Source: Bacillota bacterium (GTDB taxonomy: Bacteria; Bacillota; UBA4882; UBA8346). Taken from it: DNA of 64,000 nt. The stretch lies in NCBI GenBank assembly GCA_023436305.1, contig JAEZJQ010000020.1, positions 1 to 64,000 of the forward strand, given 5' to 3'. The position numbers were made by a program, and so were the translations under genes. The stretch's first letter is position 1. Each line of letters opens with the position of its first letter. This document shows, one piece after another, positions 8,451-16,522 of the stretch. The notes beneath the pieces are model-generated. The model was given only the letters and a program-made list of their open reading frames with translations, searched no databases and was not told the origin of the DNA.

Positions 8451-9788
8451 ATGAGGTCGGTGAACCGGTTCGTGGATAAAAAAATAATCGCTATATTTTT
8501 CGTACTCTGTTTTTTAGGGGGATTTTTAATCATATCGATAAACCACCAGCCCCGGGTGAAACTGGGTGACGAATATATATATTGTAATCCGGGCGCTAAA
8601 GTAAAACCGGACCGGGAGTATCAGTTGAGATTGTGGGATACTAACTGGCCGGTACTGGCTGCGGGTGAGTACAAAGCTTATCTGGAGAAATTGGTCCAGG
8701 ATTTTCAAAAAATATATCCGAATATTAAAGTCCAAATTACCCTGATCGATTTCGGCAATGGGTTGAATCAATTGGCCGCTGCCCTCAAAAACAATTCGGC
8801 CCCTGATGTATACTGTTCGGCTTTTTCTATTCCGGCTTTTGACCGTAAACGGCAGATCCCGGTGGGTTTTTATTTAAAACAGAAGGAGAAAGAGGCCTAT
8901 TTTCCGGAGGCCAGAAGATTGGTCTCAAGATACCGGGTAGAATGTTGTTTTCCACGCTGGATGGCGTCTACCGTTTGGCTGGGGAATCAACATCTTTTTA
9001 ACAGTTTGAATTTACCGCTGTTACGAATGCAAAAGACCGGGTATTCCTGGGAAGAATTCATGGTTAGTTCCCAAAAATTACCCAAAGGCAAGTTTATGAT
9101 GGTGGGCAATTTGGGGTACAATGGATTTTTTACGAATCTAGCGGTGAATGCTTCCGCCGAAGCCGGCCCGGATGGAAATTTCTTGCCGCAAAAAGGAGTA
9201 GCGGAGACTCTGAATCAGATGAATAGTTTTATCACGGAAAGGAAGATTCCGTCGGATTTTGAACCCAATATGCTGGGCCGTTTCCTGGCGGGAGACTCTT
9301 TAATCTTGGCTGGGGTGAGGCCGATCATTTACCGGTTTTTAAAATTGAAATTGGCGGAGAAGCCCGAAGAGTGCCGATGTGAACCCGTACTGCTGCCTTC
9401 GCCGGGTACTGGGAGAAAAAAGTTTTTATTGACTGAGAATGGAGTTATTTGCATTTATCGTAATAAGCGGAACACCGGAGATGATCAGATTGCGGCGGCG
9501 GTGAAACTAGGTCAGTTCATCAGCACATATGAAAAAACCGGACCGTTTCAGGAAATGATGCTGATTCCGGCAGCCCAGAAAAGCGCCCGGCGATGGTGTA
9601 AGGAGTTGTTTCCAACGGTGGGAGATGTAAGCGGTTTGCTGGATCAAGTGGAGAATAGTTCGTTACTGAATTTGCCAGATTATTCGGGATATCAAAGGGA
9701 GATTTATCCTGTATTGCAGGAGTTTTTTGCCCGGAAGACGCCGCTCGAAAGTGTGAAAGAGAGACTTCAGAATGTGAGATGGAAATAA
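8451..9788 (+). CDS. Orphan extracellular solute-binding protein, family 1
   Basis: Resembles sugar-type ABC solute-binding proteins: an N-terminal hydrophobic anchor (about 11-30, no lipobox Cys), then LRLWDTNWPV, a YLEKLVQDFQKIYPNIKVQ helix and an APDVYC strand. No permease or ATPase gene is next to it, so it may deliver ligand to a distant transporter or act as a sensor. The start is uncertain: the ATG at 8451 has no clear ribosome site and a GTG at 8460 is also possible. The substrate cannot be told. Confidence 0.7.
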   Translation: MRSVNRFVDKKIIAIFFVLCFLGGFLIISINHQPRVKLGDEYIYCNPGAKVKPDREYQLRLWDTNWPVLAAGEYKAYLEKLVQDFQKIYPNIKVQITLIDFGNGLNQLAAALKNNSAPDVYCSAFSIPAFDRKRQIPVGFYLKQKEKEAYFPEARRLVSRYRVECCFPRWMASTVWLGNQHLFNSLNLPLLRMQKTGYSWEEFMVSSQKLPKGKFMMVGNLGYNGFFTNLAVNASAEAGPDGNFLPQKGVAETLNQMNSFITERKIPSDFEPNMLGRFLAGDSLILAGVRPIIYRFLKLKLAEKPEECRCEPVLLPSPGTGRKKFLLTENGVICIYRNKRNTGDDQIAAAVKLGQFISTYEKTGPFQEMMLIPAAQKSARRWCKELFPTVGDVSGLLDQVENSSLLNLPDYSGYQREIYPVLQEFFARKTPLESVKERLQNVRWK

Positions 9789-9918
9789 AAAGAGCGAGCG
9801 CGTTGCTCTCGAACAGTTGATTCAACGTTTTTACGGATATTTCGTTGCCAAATAGGAGCAGATGGCAACAAAACAAATTCTGAACTCATAACCCAAAACA
9901 TACCGAATCAAACCATTA

Positions 9919-9960
9919 AATAATGATAATCAGTCTATATTTTGTATGATTAATAATCAT
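9919..9960. promoter_or_regulatory. Fur-family-like operator sequences in the 9789-10140 gap
   Basis: The gap between the orphan binding protein and padR is AT-rich with no gene. It holds AATAATGATAATCAGTCTA (9919-9937), matching the classical Fur box at 15 of 19 positions, and ATGATTAATAATCAT (9946-9960), a perfect 7-1-7 inverted repeat of the Fur/PerR/Zur type. AT-rich DNA gives such matches by chance, so the call is tentative. Confidence 0.25.
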
Positions 9961-10065
9961 TTGAAAATGTTTCGCATCCTTCCAAAAAAACTATTTCCGT
10001 GCTTTTATCCCGAACTTAGACAGGTAACTTTTAAATTTTTTTGATGGTCATAATTAAACGCCCAA

Positions 10066-10094
10066 TTGACATTTATTAACCTATAAATTATTAT
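10066..10094 (+). promoter_or_regulatory. Sigma-A promoter of the PadR gene
   Basis: TTGACA (10066-10071), a 17-base spacer and TATTAT (10089-10094). An alternating AT tract follows, where PadR-type autoregulation would be expected to act. Confidence 0.65.
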
Positions 10095-10140
10095 ATATAT
10101 ACAATATATTTAAGTGATAATATTAACCAAGGAGAACACC

Positions 10141-10683
10141 GTGAATAACTCGGAACTCTTTCTGCTCAGCCTTATCAACCAAAACCCCCGTTATGGCTAT
10201 GAAATCGCCCAATTTCTGGAGGAAAGCAATGCCGGACTCTGGATCAATATCAGTATGCCCTATGTTTACAAACTATTAAAGAGCTTCGAGGAACGCGGCC
10301 TGGTTTCGACTCAAGTGGTGGTCTCCAAGAACCGTCCCAACCGGACTATGTATCAAATTACCGCTGAAGGACATGCAGCTTTACTCAACAACCTAAAAAA
10401 AGGTCAATTCATAGAAGATAAAATCTATTTCAGTTCCGACTTGGCTTTGGCAATTTCCGCCATTACCAATATTGATTTCAATCTGCCGCATTTGATTGCG
10501 GATCAAATCGAACGGGTGAAAGCGGAACTGGATCAATTTGATTTACAGGTGATGGAAGAACCGGAAGTGGCACCGGATGTAAAAATGGCCCATTTAATCA
10601 TCGAACACCGGGTAGTCTTTTTAAAGGCGGAGCTTGAGTGGCTGAAAAAAGTGCAAGAGACGATTGGCGAGGTTAGAGCGTAG
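10141..10683 (+). CDS. PadR-family transcriptional regulator
   Basis: Winged-helix repressor. The GTG at 10141 follows AAGGAG (10129-10134) by 6 bases and starts the domain correctly; an ATG upstream at 10114 would put the ribosome site inside the gene. PadR features: FLLSLINQNPRYGYEIAQFL, YVYKLLKSFEERGLV (recognition helix) and NRTMYQITAEG (wing). The C-terminal part (about 85-180) is the helical dimerisation domain of the long (PadR-s2/VirR-like) type. No obvious target gene is adjacent; autoregulation is likely. Confidence 0.88.
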   Translation: MNNSELFLLSLINQNPRYGYEIAQFLEESNAGLWINISMPYVYKLLKSFEERGLVSTQVVVSKNRPNRTMYQITAEGHAALLNNLKKGQFIEDKIYFSSDLALAISAITNIDFNLPHLIADQIERVKAELDQFDLQVMEEPEVAPDVKMAHLIIEHRVVFLKAELEWLKKVQETIGEVRA

Positions 10684-10935
10684 GGAGTAAGGAAGAATAA
10701 CATATGGCCTCTGTTTGACTGGAAAACGATAATGATGTGGCTCCATCATAAATTGCATATTATCAGGGCGTTAAGGACCAAAGATTTAAATTCTTTTTTA
10801 AAAATGGAAGTAGAGGGATTGAAAATCGGTTGTCGAACTAGTAGAATTGTGATAAACGTATTTCATGATTATGGGATCTTTTGGGAACTCATATTGTTTT
10901 TATGATGATGAATTTCTGGATCTAAGTGAGGGATA

Positions 10936-11874
10936 ATGATGGATGGGGAAAAAGTATTAATCGTAGAACCGGAGGTTAAGATAGCCGAGTTAGCGGTGAT
11001 TAAGCTGTCCAATGCCGGTTATTTGGTGGTGACTGCGGCGGATGGTGAGGAAGCCATTCAAAAAGCGGTCGCCGGTTCTCCGGATATTATCATCATCAAT
11101 CCTTCGTTAGCCAAAAGGGACGGTATTGAAGTTTGTGGTGAGATCCGCCAAAAACCGGGCCTGGAAAATGTTCCGATTATTTTGTTGGTGGACCAACGGT
11201 TCGATGAGGAACGGTTTAAAAATGTAGGCATCAAGATTAATGATTTTTTAATAAAGCCGTTCAGTCCAAAGACTTTACTTAGCAGAGTCAACGCTTTGGT
11301 CACTAAAATCCGAGTGACCAAATTTATCAATCCGCTGACCGAACTGCCGGGACGGGTTCATCTCCAGGACACTTTAAATATAAAAATTGCCGAGGGGCAG
11401 AAGTTTAATCTGATATTTTGCGATATCAAGCGGTTTAAAATATATAATAAGATTTACGGGTATGAGAAGGGTAATGAAGTCATTAAGTTGCTAAAACGAA
11501 TTATTCAGGATGAACTGAAAAGTATTTTTCCCCAGGAGTCCGAAGTTTATCATCTAGGCGCCGATAAATTTTGCATTTTGGTGGAACTCGGCAATGCGGA
11601 ATTGATTTGCCAGCATATCGCAGATCGTTTTGACCGGGAAATTCCCGAGTGCTATCTGGAGAACGACCGGGCTCGCGGCGGTTCCATAATCACCAACCGG
11701 CGTGGCCTTATCGAGCAATGGCCGATCATGACGATAGCCATGGCCATTGTCACCAATGAACAACGGGTGATTACTTCCTGGCTGGAAGCGGAGAACATCG
11801 GACATGATTTATTGGCATATATAAAATCCGTACCGGGAAGTAAATTTGTCAAAGACCGGCGGACGAGCAGTTGA
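10936..11874 (+). CDS. Degenerate receiver-GGDEF protein (probably inactive in phosphotransfer and c-di-GMP synthesis)
   Basis: A two-domain signalling protein. The receiver (1-125) keeps its fold and the Lys (K107 in FLIKPF) but the phospho-acceptor Asp is Asn (N55 in IIIINPS) and the acidic pair is changed (VEPE at 9-12). The second domain (about 130-305) follows the GGDEF plan (LTELPGR, FCDIKRFKIYNKIYGYEKGN) but the signature is GADKF at 208-212, which lacks the catalytic acidic residue. It is therefore more likely a binding or scaffold protein than an enzyme. Two ATGs (10936, 10939) are possible. It lies 61 bases upstream of ksgA on the same strand. Confidence 0.85.
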   Translation: MMDGEKVLIVEPEVKIAELAVIKLSNAGYLVVTAADGEEAIQKAVAGSPDIIIINPSLAKRDGIEVCGEIRQKPGLENVPIILLVDQRFDEERFKNVGIKINDFLIKPFSPKTLLSRVNALVTKIRVTKFINPLTELPGRVHLQDTLNIKIAEGQKFNLIFCDIKRFKIYNKIYGYEKGNEVIKLLKRIIQDELKSIFPQESEVYHLGADKFCILVELGNAELICQHIADRFDREIPECYLENDRARGGSIITNRRGLIEQWPIMTIAMAIVTNEQRVITSWLEAENIGHDLLAYIKSVPGSKFVKDRRTSS

Positions 11875-11935
11875 AAGTGGGAAAGTGTCAAGGGTAAAAT
11901 AAAAGCCAAGTGATGGTTATTTTTTGAGGATAAAT

Positions 11936-12832
11936 ATGGTGGAACGGTTAACCTCGCCCAAAGTGGTCCGGGAAATATTATCAGGAAGAAATTTAGCCCC
12001 CCGGAAGAGTTTGGGACAGAATTTTTTAATTGACGCTAATATTCAGCAGAAGATTATTGCGGCTGCCAATGTCGCTCAAAGCGATCTGGTGTTGGAAATT
12101 GGGCCGGGACTCGGAGCGTTAACCGAATCTTTGGTGAAACAGGCGGGTAAAGTAGTTGCGGTTGAATATGATAAGGGCTTATATCAGATTTTATTAGAAT
12201 TTTTTGGTGGTAACACCAATATTATACTTTTAAACCAGGACTTTTTAGACGTAGATCTGCCGGACTTACTTGATGTTCACCGGGAAGAAGAGTATCATTA
12301 TAAGGTAGTGGCCAATCTACCTTATTATATCACTACACCAGTGATTTTTAAATTGCTTGAATCTAAAATTCATTGGGAAACCATGATTTTTTTAGTTCAG
12401 AAGGAGGTTGCCGACCGGATCTGTGCCGGACCGGGGAATAAAGATTATGGGGCTTTAACCGTAATGCTGAATTTTTATGGTAAGCCCGAAAAGATTATGA
12501 ATGTTCCCAAAACGGTTTTTTATCCCGTCCCCCAGGTCGATTCGACGGTAATTCGAATTACGGCCCCACTACTATCGCCGCCTCTGAATGAGCGGCGAAT
12601 GCAAATTTCCCCCTATCTGCATCGAGTCGTCCAGGCTGCTTTCGGCCAAAGGCGTAAAACGGTTTTGAATGCCTTAGGCACTCTCGAACCTTATTTTGGA
12701 AGTAAGGAGGAGCGCGGCCGGGTTTTGGATAAACTGGGCATCGATCCTCTGCAAAGAGGAGAAACCCTTACACTGGATGACTTTTTGAATATCGCTACCA
12801 AAATGTATTTGCAGGACTCCGAACTGGATTGA
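11936..12832 (+). CDS. ksgA: 16S rRNA dimethyladenosine transferase KsgA
   Basis: Dimethylates the two adjacent adenosines in helix 45 of 16S rRNA late in small-subunit assembly. The ATG at 11936 follows TGAGGA by 5 bases; a TTG 12 bases upstream overlaps that site. Motifs: KSLGQNFLID (24-33), SAM-binding EIGPGLGALT (54-63), catalytic NLPYYIT, and FGQRRKTVLNAL in the C-terminal domain. Length 298 aa is normal. ksgA near veg is the Bacillus subtilis order, here interrupted by ykuK. Confidence 0.96.
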   Translation: MVERLTSPKVVREILSGRNLAPRKSLGQNFLIDANIQQKIIAAANVAQSDLVLEIGPGLGALTESLVKQAGKVVAVEYDKGLYQILLEFFGGNTNIILLNQDFLDVDLPDLLDVHREEEYHYKVVANLPYYITTPVIFKLLESKIHWETMIFLVQKEVADRICAGPGNKDYGALTVMLNFYGKPEKIMNVPKTVFYPVPQVDSTVIRITAPLLSPPLNERRMQISPYLHRVVQAAFGQRRKTVLNALGTLEPYFGSKEERGRVLDKLGIDPLQRGETLTLDDFLNIATKMYLQDSELD

Positions 12833-12959
12833 ATCTTATCCTGGATTCCACAGGGATAAACGAAATCGCTTTAAAAAAGCGTATGAAAATAGGCTTTGAT
12901 TTTTCCTTATCACTACGCTATATGCGATAACGCCGGATTTCAGACAAGAAGGGGTTACT

Positions 12960-13430
12960 ATGATTTTTATTAGTCCCACCAAAGGGCGACTTAATTTTGA
13001 GCAAGTATTCAAAGATATGATCGACTTCATCAGCCAGTATTCGGGATCGAAGTTCAAGCTAATCGTGGGCACAGATTCGCAGCTTCGGGAGGACATTTGT
13101 TATGTTACGGCCATTATTATTCTCCGGGAAGGGAAGGGCGGCCGTTTTTATTACTTCAGGGAACGGGAAAGGGCCAAAATAACTTTAAAGCAGCGTATTT
13201 TTTATGAAACATCGCGCAGCCTTTCGGTAGCGTCCAAATTAACCGAAAAACTGGCCGAAAATGGCTGGACTGATTTGGATGTTGAGATTCATCTCGATAT
13301 CGGAGAACAAGGCCGGACAAAGGAGATTATCCGGGAAGTGGTGGGAATGGTCAATGGAAGTGGCTATGACGCTCGAATTAAACCGGATGCTTATGGCGCT
13401 TTTAAGGTCGCGGATAAATTTACAAAATAG
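12960..13430 (+). CDS. ykuK: RNase H-like YkuK family protein (DUF458)
   Basis: Opens with FISPTKGRLNFEQVFKDMIDF and has the LIVGTDSQ strand, LDIGEQGRTKEIIREV and KPDAYGAFKVADKFTK, all typical of the YkuK family (PF04308), a ribonuclease-H-like fold of unproven activity. A GAAGGGG site precedes the ATG at 12960. Length 156 aa is normal. It sits between ksgA and veg. Molecular function is unknown. Confidence 0.88.
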   Translation: MIFISPTKGRLNFEQVFKDMIDFISQYSGSKFKLIVGTDSQLREDICYVTAIIILREGKGGRFYYFRERERAKITLKQRIFYETSRSLSVASKLTEKLAENGWTDLDVEIHLDIGEQGRTKEIIREVVGMVNGSGYDARIKPDAYGAFKVADKFTK

Positions 13431-13505
13431 TAATGATCGAGAGTTATTTAAAAAAAATCACGTAGAATATTGACAAATTCAAGTTCCTAGATTATAATAA
13501 TTGAC

Positions 13506-13534
13506 TTGACATTTTTGGACAAGAATGATATAAT
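13506..13534 (+). promoter_or_regulatory. Consensus sigma-A promoter of veg
   Basis: Perfect TTGACA (13506-13511), 17-base spacer, perfect TATAAT (13529-13534). The Bacillus subtilis veg promoter is one of the strongest known, and the strength is conserved here. The start point near 13541 leaves a leader of about 20 bases. Confidence 0.9.
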
Positions 13535-13560
13535 CCTTCCACAGAAGGAAGGTGGCAAAA

Positions 13561-13836
13561 TTGAAGGAGGCTGGAGTTCTCGACCAAATTCGTGAAGATT
13601 TGGATCTATTCGTGGGAAAACCGATTCGAATAAAAGCCAATCGGGGGCGAAAGAGAGTATTTGAAGTCGAAGGAATTTTGGAACAAACCTATCCGAAAGT
13701 TTTTGTGATTAGTTTTAAAGAACGCCATATCGAACGGAGAGTTTCTTACAGTTATGCCGATCTTTTAACCAAAGCCGTTGAAATTTCGGTAGAGAACAAC
13801 CGTATAGGACTTATAAAGAATACAATAAACGGTTAA
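13561..13836 (+). CDS. veg: Veg family protein
   Basis: Small protein linked in Bacillus subtilis to biofilm matrix gene expression and found across Bacillota. Motifs: DLFVGKPIRIKANRGRKR, GILEQTYPKVFVI and RRVSYSYADLLT. I chose the TTG at 13561, 8 bases after AAGGAAGG, because the resulting N terminus lines up with Bacillus Veg; a GTG at 13552 is in frame but touches the ribosome site. Strong promoter and own terminator make it monocistronic. Confidence 0.92.
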   Translation: MKEAGVLDQIREDLDLFVGKPIRIKANRGRKRVFEVEGILEQTYPKVFVISFKERHIERRVSYSYADLLTKAVEISVENNRIGLIKNTING

Positions 13837-13838
13837 CA

Positions 13839-13876
13839 AAAATATCCTCCCACACAAAACGGGAGGATATTTTGTT
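13839..13876. terminator. Bidirectional terminator between veg and the SPL homologue
   Basis: AAAATATCCTCCC pairs perfectly with GGGAGGATATTTT over a 9-base loop; T-runs lie on both sides, so it can serve the convergent gene too. Confidence 0.9.
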
Positions 13877-13915
13877 ACTAGAATTCAATGTGAATTTAAC
13901 GAAAAAAAGGTTTTT

Positions 13916-14938
13916 TCATGTAAAGTATTCAACTCGCGCCCCAGGGAAAAACCGTGCCATATTCCCTAATATGAACTCTTTTAGCCGTGTATACTCCGCT
14001 TCCGGATATATATATTTTACCAGACCGTATTTGCCGAATTTTCGGCGGCGTTTGGACTCGTCCAAGTCGAGCCGGGTGTTGGGAAACCGTTCCATAATCA
14101 CATTCTTGGCGCTTTTGGTAAACCGGTGGGTGATAAATTCAAAGGTTAAATCCGGAGGAACTGGATGCAACACCGAAGCCAGTTTTTTGAAAAGCTCGGT
14201 ATAATCCGCTATGGATTCCGGATAAATGAAGAGGGGAGCAATGATAAAGCCCAGCGGATAACCTGCCCGGGCGATTTTTTGGGCGGCGGTAATTCGTTCA
14301 TCCATGGTGGCGGTATTGGGTTCGAATTTACGTATAATTTCACCGCTGTTTAAACTGAATCGGAACCGGGTGTGGCCTTGATGGTTGATATTTAACAGAG
14401 GATCCACAGCGGCGAATTTGGTGACTACCCGCAATAACGCCGATTCTAGTCCTCCAAAGAATTCAATGGTTTTGGATAGCGATCCGGTGATATGTTCCAC
14501 CGCCAGCGGATCAGAGGTGCTTGATGCTTCAAAGGTCGTTATCCGGGGGCTGTTTTTTTCCGAAATTTTTTGGATTTGCGCCAGAATTTCATCTAAATTT
14601 ACATATACTCTAATGTATGGTTTGCGCCCCAAATGAGTTTGAAGGTAGCAATACTGGCAACCACCCGGGCAGCTGGTGCCGGTAGCGAATTCAAAATCCG
14701 CCGATGGTTTGCATGTATTTAAACGTAGATCTCTTTTAATCCCTACGACCAAAGTTTGTTTGGCTTCTTGATAGCTTTGCTGCGGGCTTTTACCTGGAAT
14801 TCTGGGAATCCGGTTATGGGAATCGATAATTTGCACTGGGATTGCAGCAACCGTCATTTTGTTGAGAATCTCTGTTCCCAGAGGAAAATCCAGAGCTTTT
14901 TCCTCAATAAAAACTCTTTTGGGTTGAAATTGTTTCAT
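13916..14938 (-). CDS. splB: Spore photoproduct lyase homologue with Ser in place of the catalytic Cys
   Basis: Radical-SAM protein of the SPL family, which repairs 5-thyminyl-5,6-dihydrothymine in germinating spores. The cluster motif is Cys90-x3-Cys94-x2-Cys97 (CPGGCQYC). Tyr96 and Tyr98, used in the radical relay of characterised SPLs, are present. The H-atom donor Cys (Cys140 in Geobacillus, Cys141 in Bacillus), in a FEA-x-CTSD context, is Ser140 here (FEASSTSDP; codon AGC at 14521-14519). FRFSLNSGEII, FEPNTATMDERI and LDESKRRRKFGKYG match SPL throughout, and length is normal (340 aa). It may be a poorly coupled lyase or a diverged paralogue. The symbol denotes family, not proven activity. 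Confidence 0.85.
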   Translation of the reverse strand: MKQFQPKRVFIEEKALDFPLGTEILNKMTVAAIPVQIIDSHNRIPRIPGKSPQQSYQEAKQTLVVGIKRDLRLNTCKPSADFEFATGTSCPGGCQYCYLQTHLGRKPYIRVYVNLDEILAQIQKISEKNSPRITTFEASSTSDPLAVEHITGSLSKTIEFFGGLESALLRVVTKFAAVDPLLNINHQGHTRFRFSLNSGEIIRKFEPNTATMDERITAAQKIARAGYPLGFIIAPLFIYPESIADYTELFKKLASVLHPVPPDLTFEFITHRFTKSAKNVIMERFPNTRLDLDESKRRRKFGKYGLVKYIYPEAEYTRLKEFILGNMARFFPGARVEYFT

Positions 14939-15355
14939 AAAGGTTATATTTACCGGAAAGATGGATTTGTATACATGGAAAGAAATAATGAGGTTTTAAA
15001 AGATGATAGCTTAAATTCTCAACTCATCTTTAAAATTGGGCAGGATTTTTTTTGCCTGCGTTGAACCATATTTATGATTCGTAAAGGTGCAAAGTATTGA
15101 TACTAACCAGCTTTTTAAAATAATGTCGCAAACCTGGCGTAAGGAGTCGAATTTTTGAGTTTTAATTTATTTAATGATATTTGGGGGGAATTGGGGAAAG
15201 TTTATTTTAACGATTCATGGTATTCAAGAGAGGAATTTACTTGATTTTATATATAATAATAATAGCGAGTCGCTGATCACCAATGAATGAATTTAAGATT
15301 TCCGGTTTTAACGCGTGACTCGAACTGGCGATTATGTTTACTGGAGGTTTAAAAG
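14939..15355. other. Intergenic region between the SPL homologue and murB
   Basis: 417 bases between divergent genes. Short open frames here have no family features, codon character or ribosome sites. No clear hairpin or operator was seen. It should contain the start signals of both neighbours; only the murB ribosome site (GGAGGT, about 8 bases before 15356) is evident. Confidence 0.5.
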
Positions 15356-16270
15356 ATGGTTTCTTGGCAAGAAAAAGCGCGAACAGCGCTATCGGGAATA
15401 AAACTGGTACAGGATATACCGATGTCGCGGCTGACGACTTTTAAAATCGGCGGGCCGCTTGATTTATTGACCGAGCCGCAAAATATTGACGAACTGGGGC
15501 GGATCATCAAATTCTGCCGGGACGAGAATGTGCCGTGGTTAGTAATTGGGTTGGGATCGAATTTATTAGTGCGGGATAGGGGAATCCGTGGTGTGGGAAT
15601 CAAACTGGGGGGAGATTTCTCGCTTTGGGAAGTTGTGGATGACCGGATAACGTCCGGCGCCGGAGTTGTTTTGGCAGATTTGGCGAGGGAAACGGCGTGC
15701 CTTGGACTCACGGGATTGGAGTTCGCCTGTGGTATACCCGGTAGTATCGGGGGCGCGATTTTTATGAATGCGGGCGCCTATGATGGTGAAATGTCCAAAA
15801 TTGTGGTTGCGGCGGAAGCCTTCGATACCCTGAACTTCCAAATGATGAGCTTTCCGAATACCGAATTGGATTTTGAATACCGTCATAGCTGCTTCCAAAA
15901 TGAACCAAGTAATATAATCACCGGAATAACATTGCAATTACAGCGTTCCGATCCAAAAAGCACCACCGGAAAAGTCACTGAATTGACTTGCCGTCGGGAA
16001 AGTTCCCAGCCATTGGATATGCCTAGCGCCGGAAGTGTGTTTCGCCGCCCGGAAGGTTATTATGTGGGACCATTGATTACAGAATCCGGTTTAAAAGGAT
16101 TTTCCATCGGCGGTGCGCAGGTATCCGAAAAGCACAGCGGATTTATCGTGAATCAAGGAGGCGCCACCGCAGCCGACGTATTGGCTTTAATTACCCATAT
16201 CCGGCAAAAGGTCAAGGAACGGGTGGGTGTGGACTTGGTTCCCGAGTACCGGATCGTTGGCGAGGATTAA
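15356..16270 (+). CDS. murB: UDP-N-acetylenolpyruvoylglucosamine reductase MurB
   Basis: Flavoenzyme of the second committed step of peptidoglycan precursor synthesis. FAD-domain motifs: TTFKIGGP, LVIGLGSNLLV and GIPGSIGGAIFMNAGAYDGEM; the catalytic Ser lies in SAGSVFRRP, and HSGFIVNQGGATAADV and the closing PEYRIVG are typical of type II (Gram-positive) MurB. Length 304 aa is normal. It stands alone, away from a dcw cluster, as in many Clostridia. Confidence 0.96.
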   Translation: MVSWQEKARTALSGIKLVQDIPMSRLTTFKIGGPLDLLTEPQNIDELGRIIKFCRDENVPWLVIGLGSNLLVRDRGIRGVGIKLGGDFSLWEVVDDRITSGAGVVLADLARETACLGLTGLEFACGIPGSIGGAIFMNAGAYDGEMSKIVVAAEAFDTLNFQMMSFPNTELDFEYRHSCFQNEPSNIITGITLQLQRSDPKSTTGKVTELTCRRESSQPLDMPSAGSVFRRPEGYYVGPLITESGLKGFSIGGAQVSEKHSGFIVNQGGATAADVLALITHIRQKVKERVGVDLVPEYRIVGED

Positions 16271-16403
16271 GGTTTTAGAAACGAACAGCTTGCCAAAGGA
16301 TGGAATTTTATTTATAAATCTGACGGGGATTGATTCCGGGCCAATATCTTCCCGGAACAAAGGAAACTTAGCGATGGATGTCGAAATTATTGGAGTGATG
16401 ACT

Positions 16404-16497
16404 AGGAGTCTGTGCGGCTTTTAGTATCAAGTGACATGTTCTAATACAATATATAGTAGTTTTGAGTTATTAGAACGTGTTACGCGCACAGGCTCTT
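16404..16497. repeat. MITE-like imperfect inverted repeat (about 94 bp)
   Basis: The ends AGGAGTCTGTGCGG (16404-16417) and GCGCACAGGCTCTT (16484-16497) are inverted at 11 of 14 positions. Inner arms 16431-16446 and 16468-16483 (GTGACATGTTCTAATA against TATTAGAACGTGTTAC) pair over 16 positions with only two G-T wobbles. The left arm carries about 13 extra bases. No ORF inside. The end sequence recurs near 42558 in opposite orientation. It abuts the next gene and would form a strong hairpin if transcribed. Confidence 0.6.
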
Positions 16498-16522
16498 GGC
16501 GAAAAATATGAAGAGGATATTC

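Noticed and set aside
14756..15064. 102-codon open frame opposite and past the SPL homologue
   Set aside because: Half of it is antisense to the SPL gene; the rest has no coding features.
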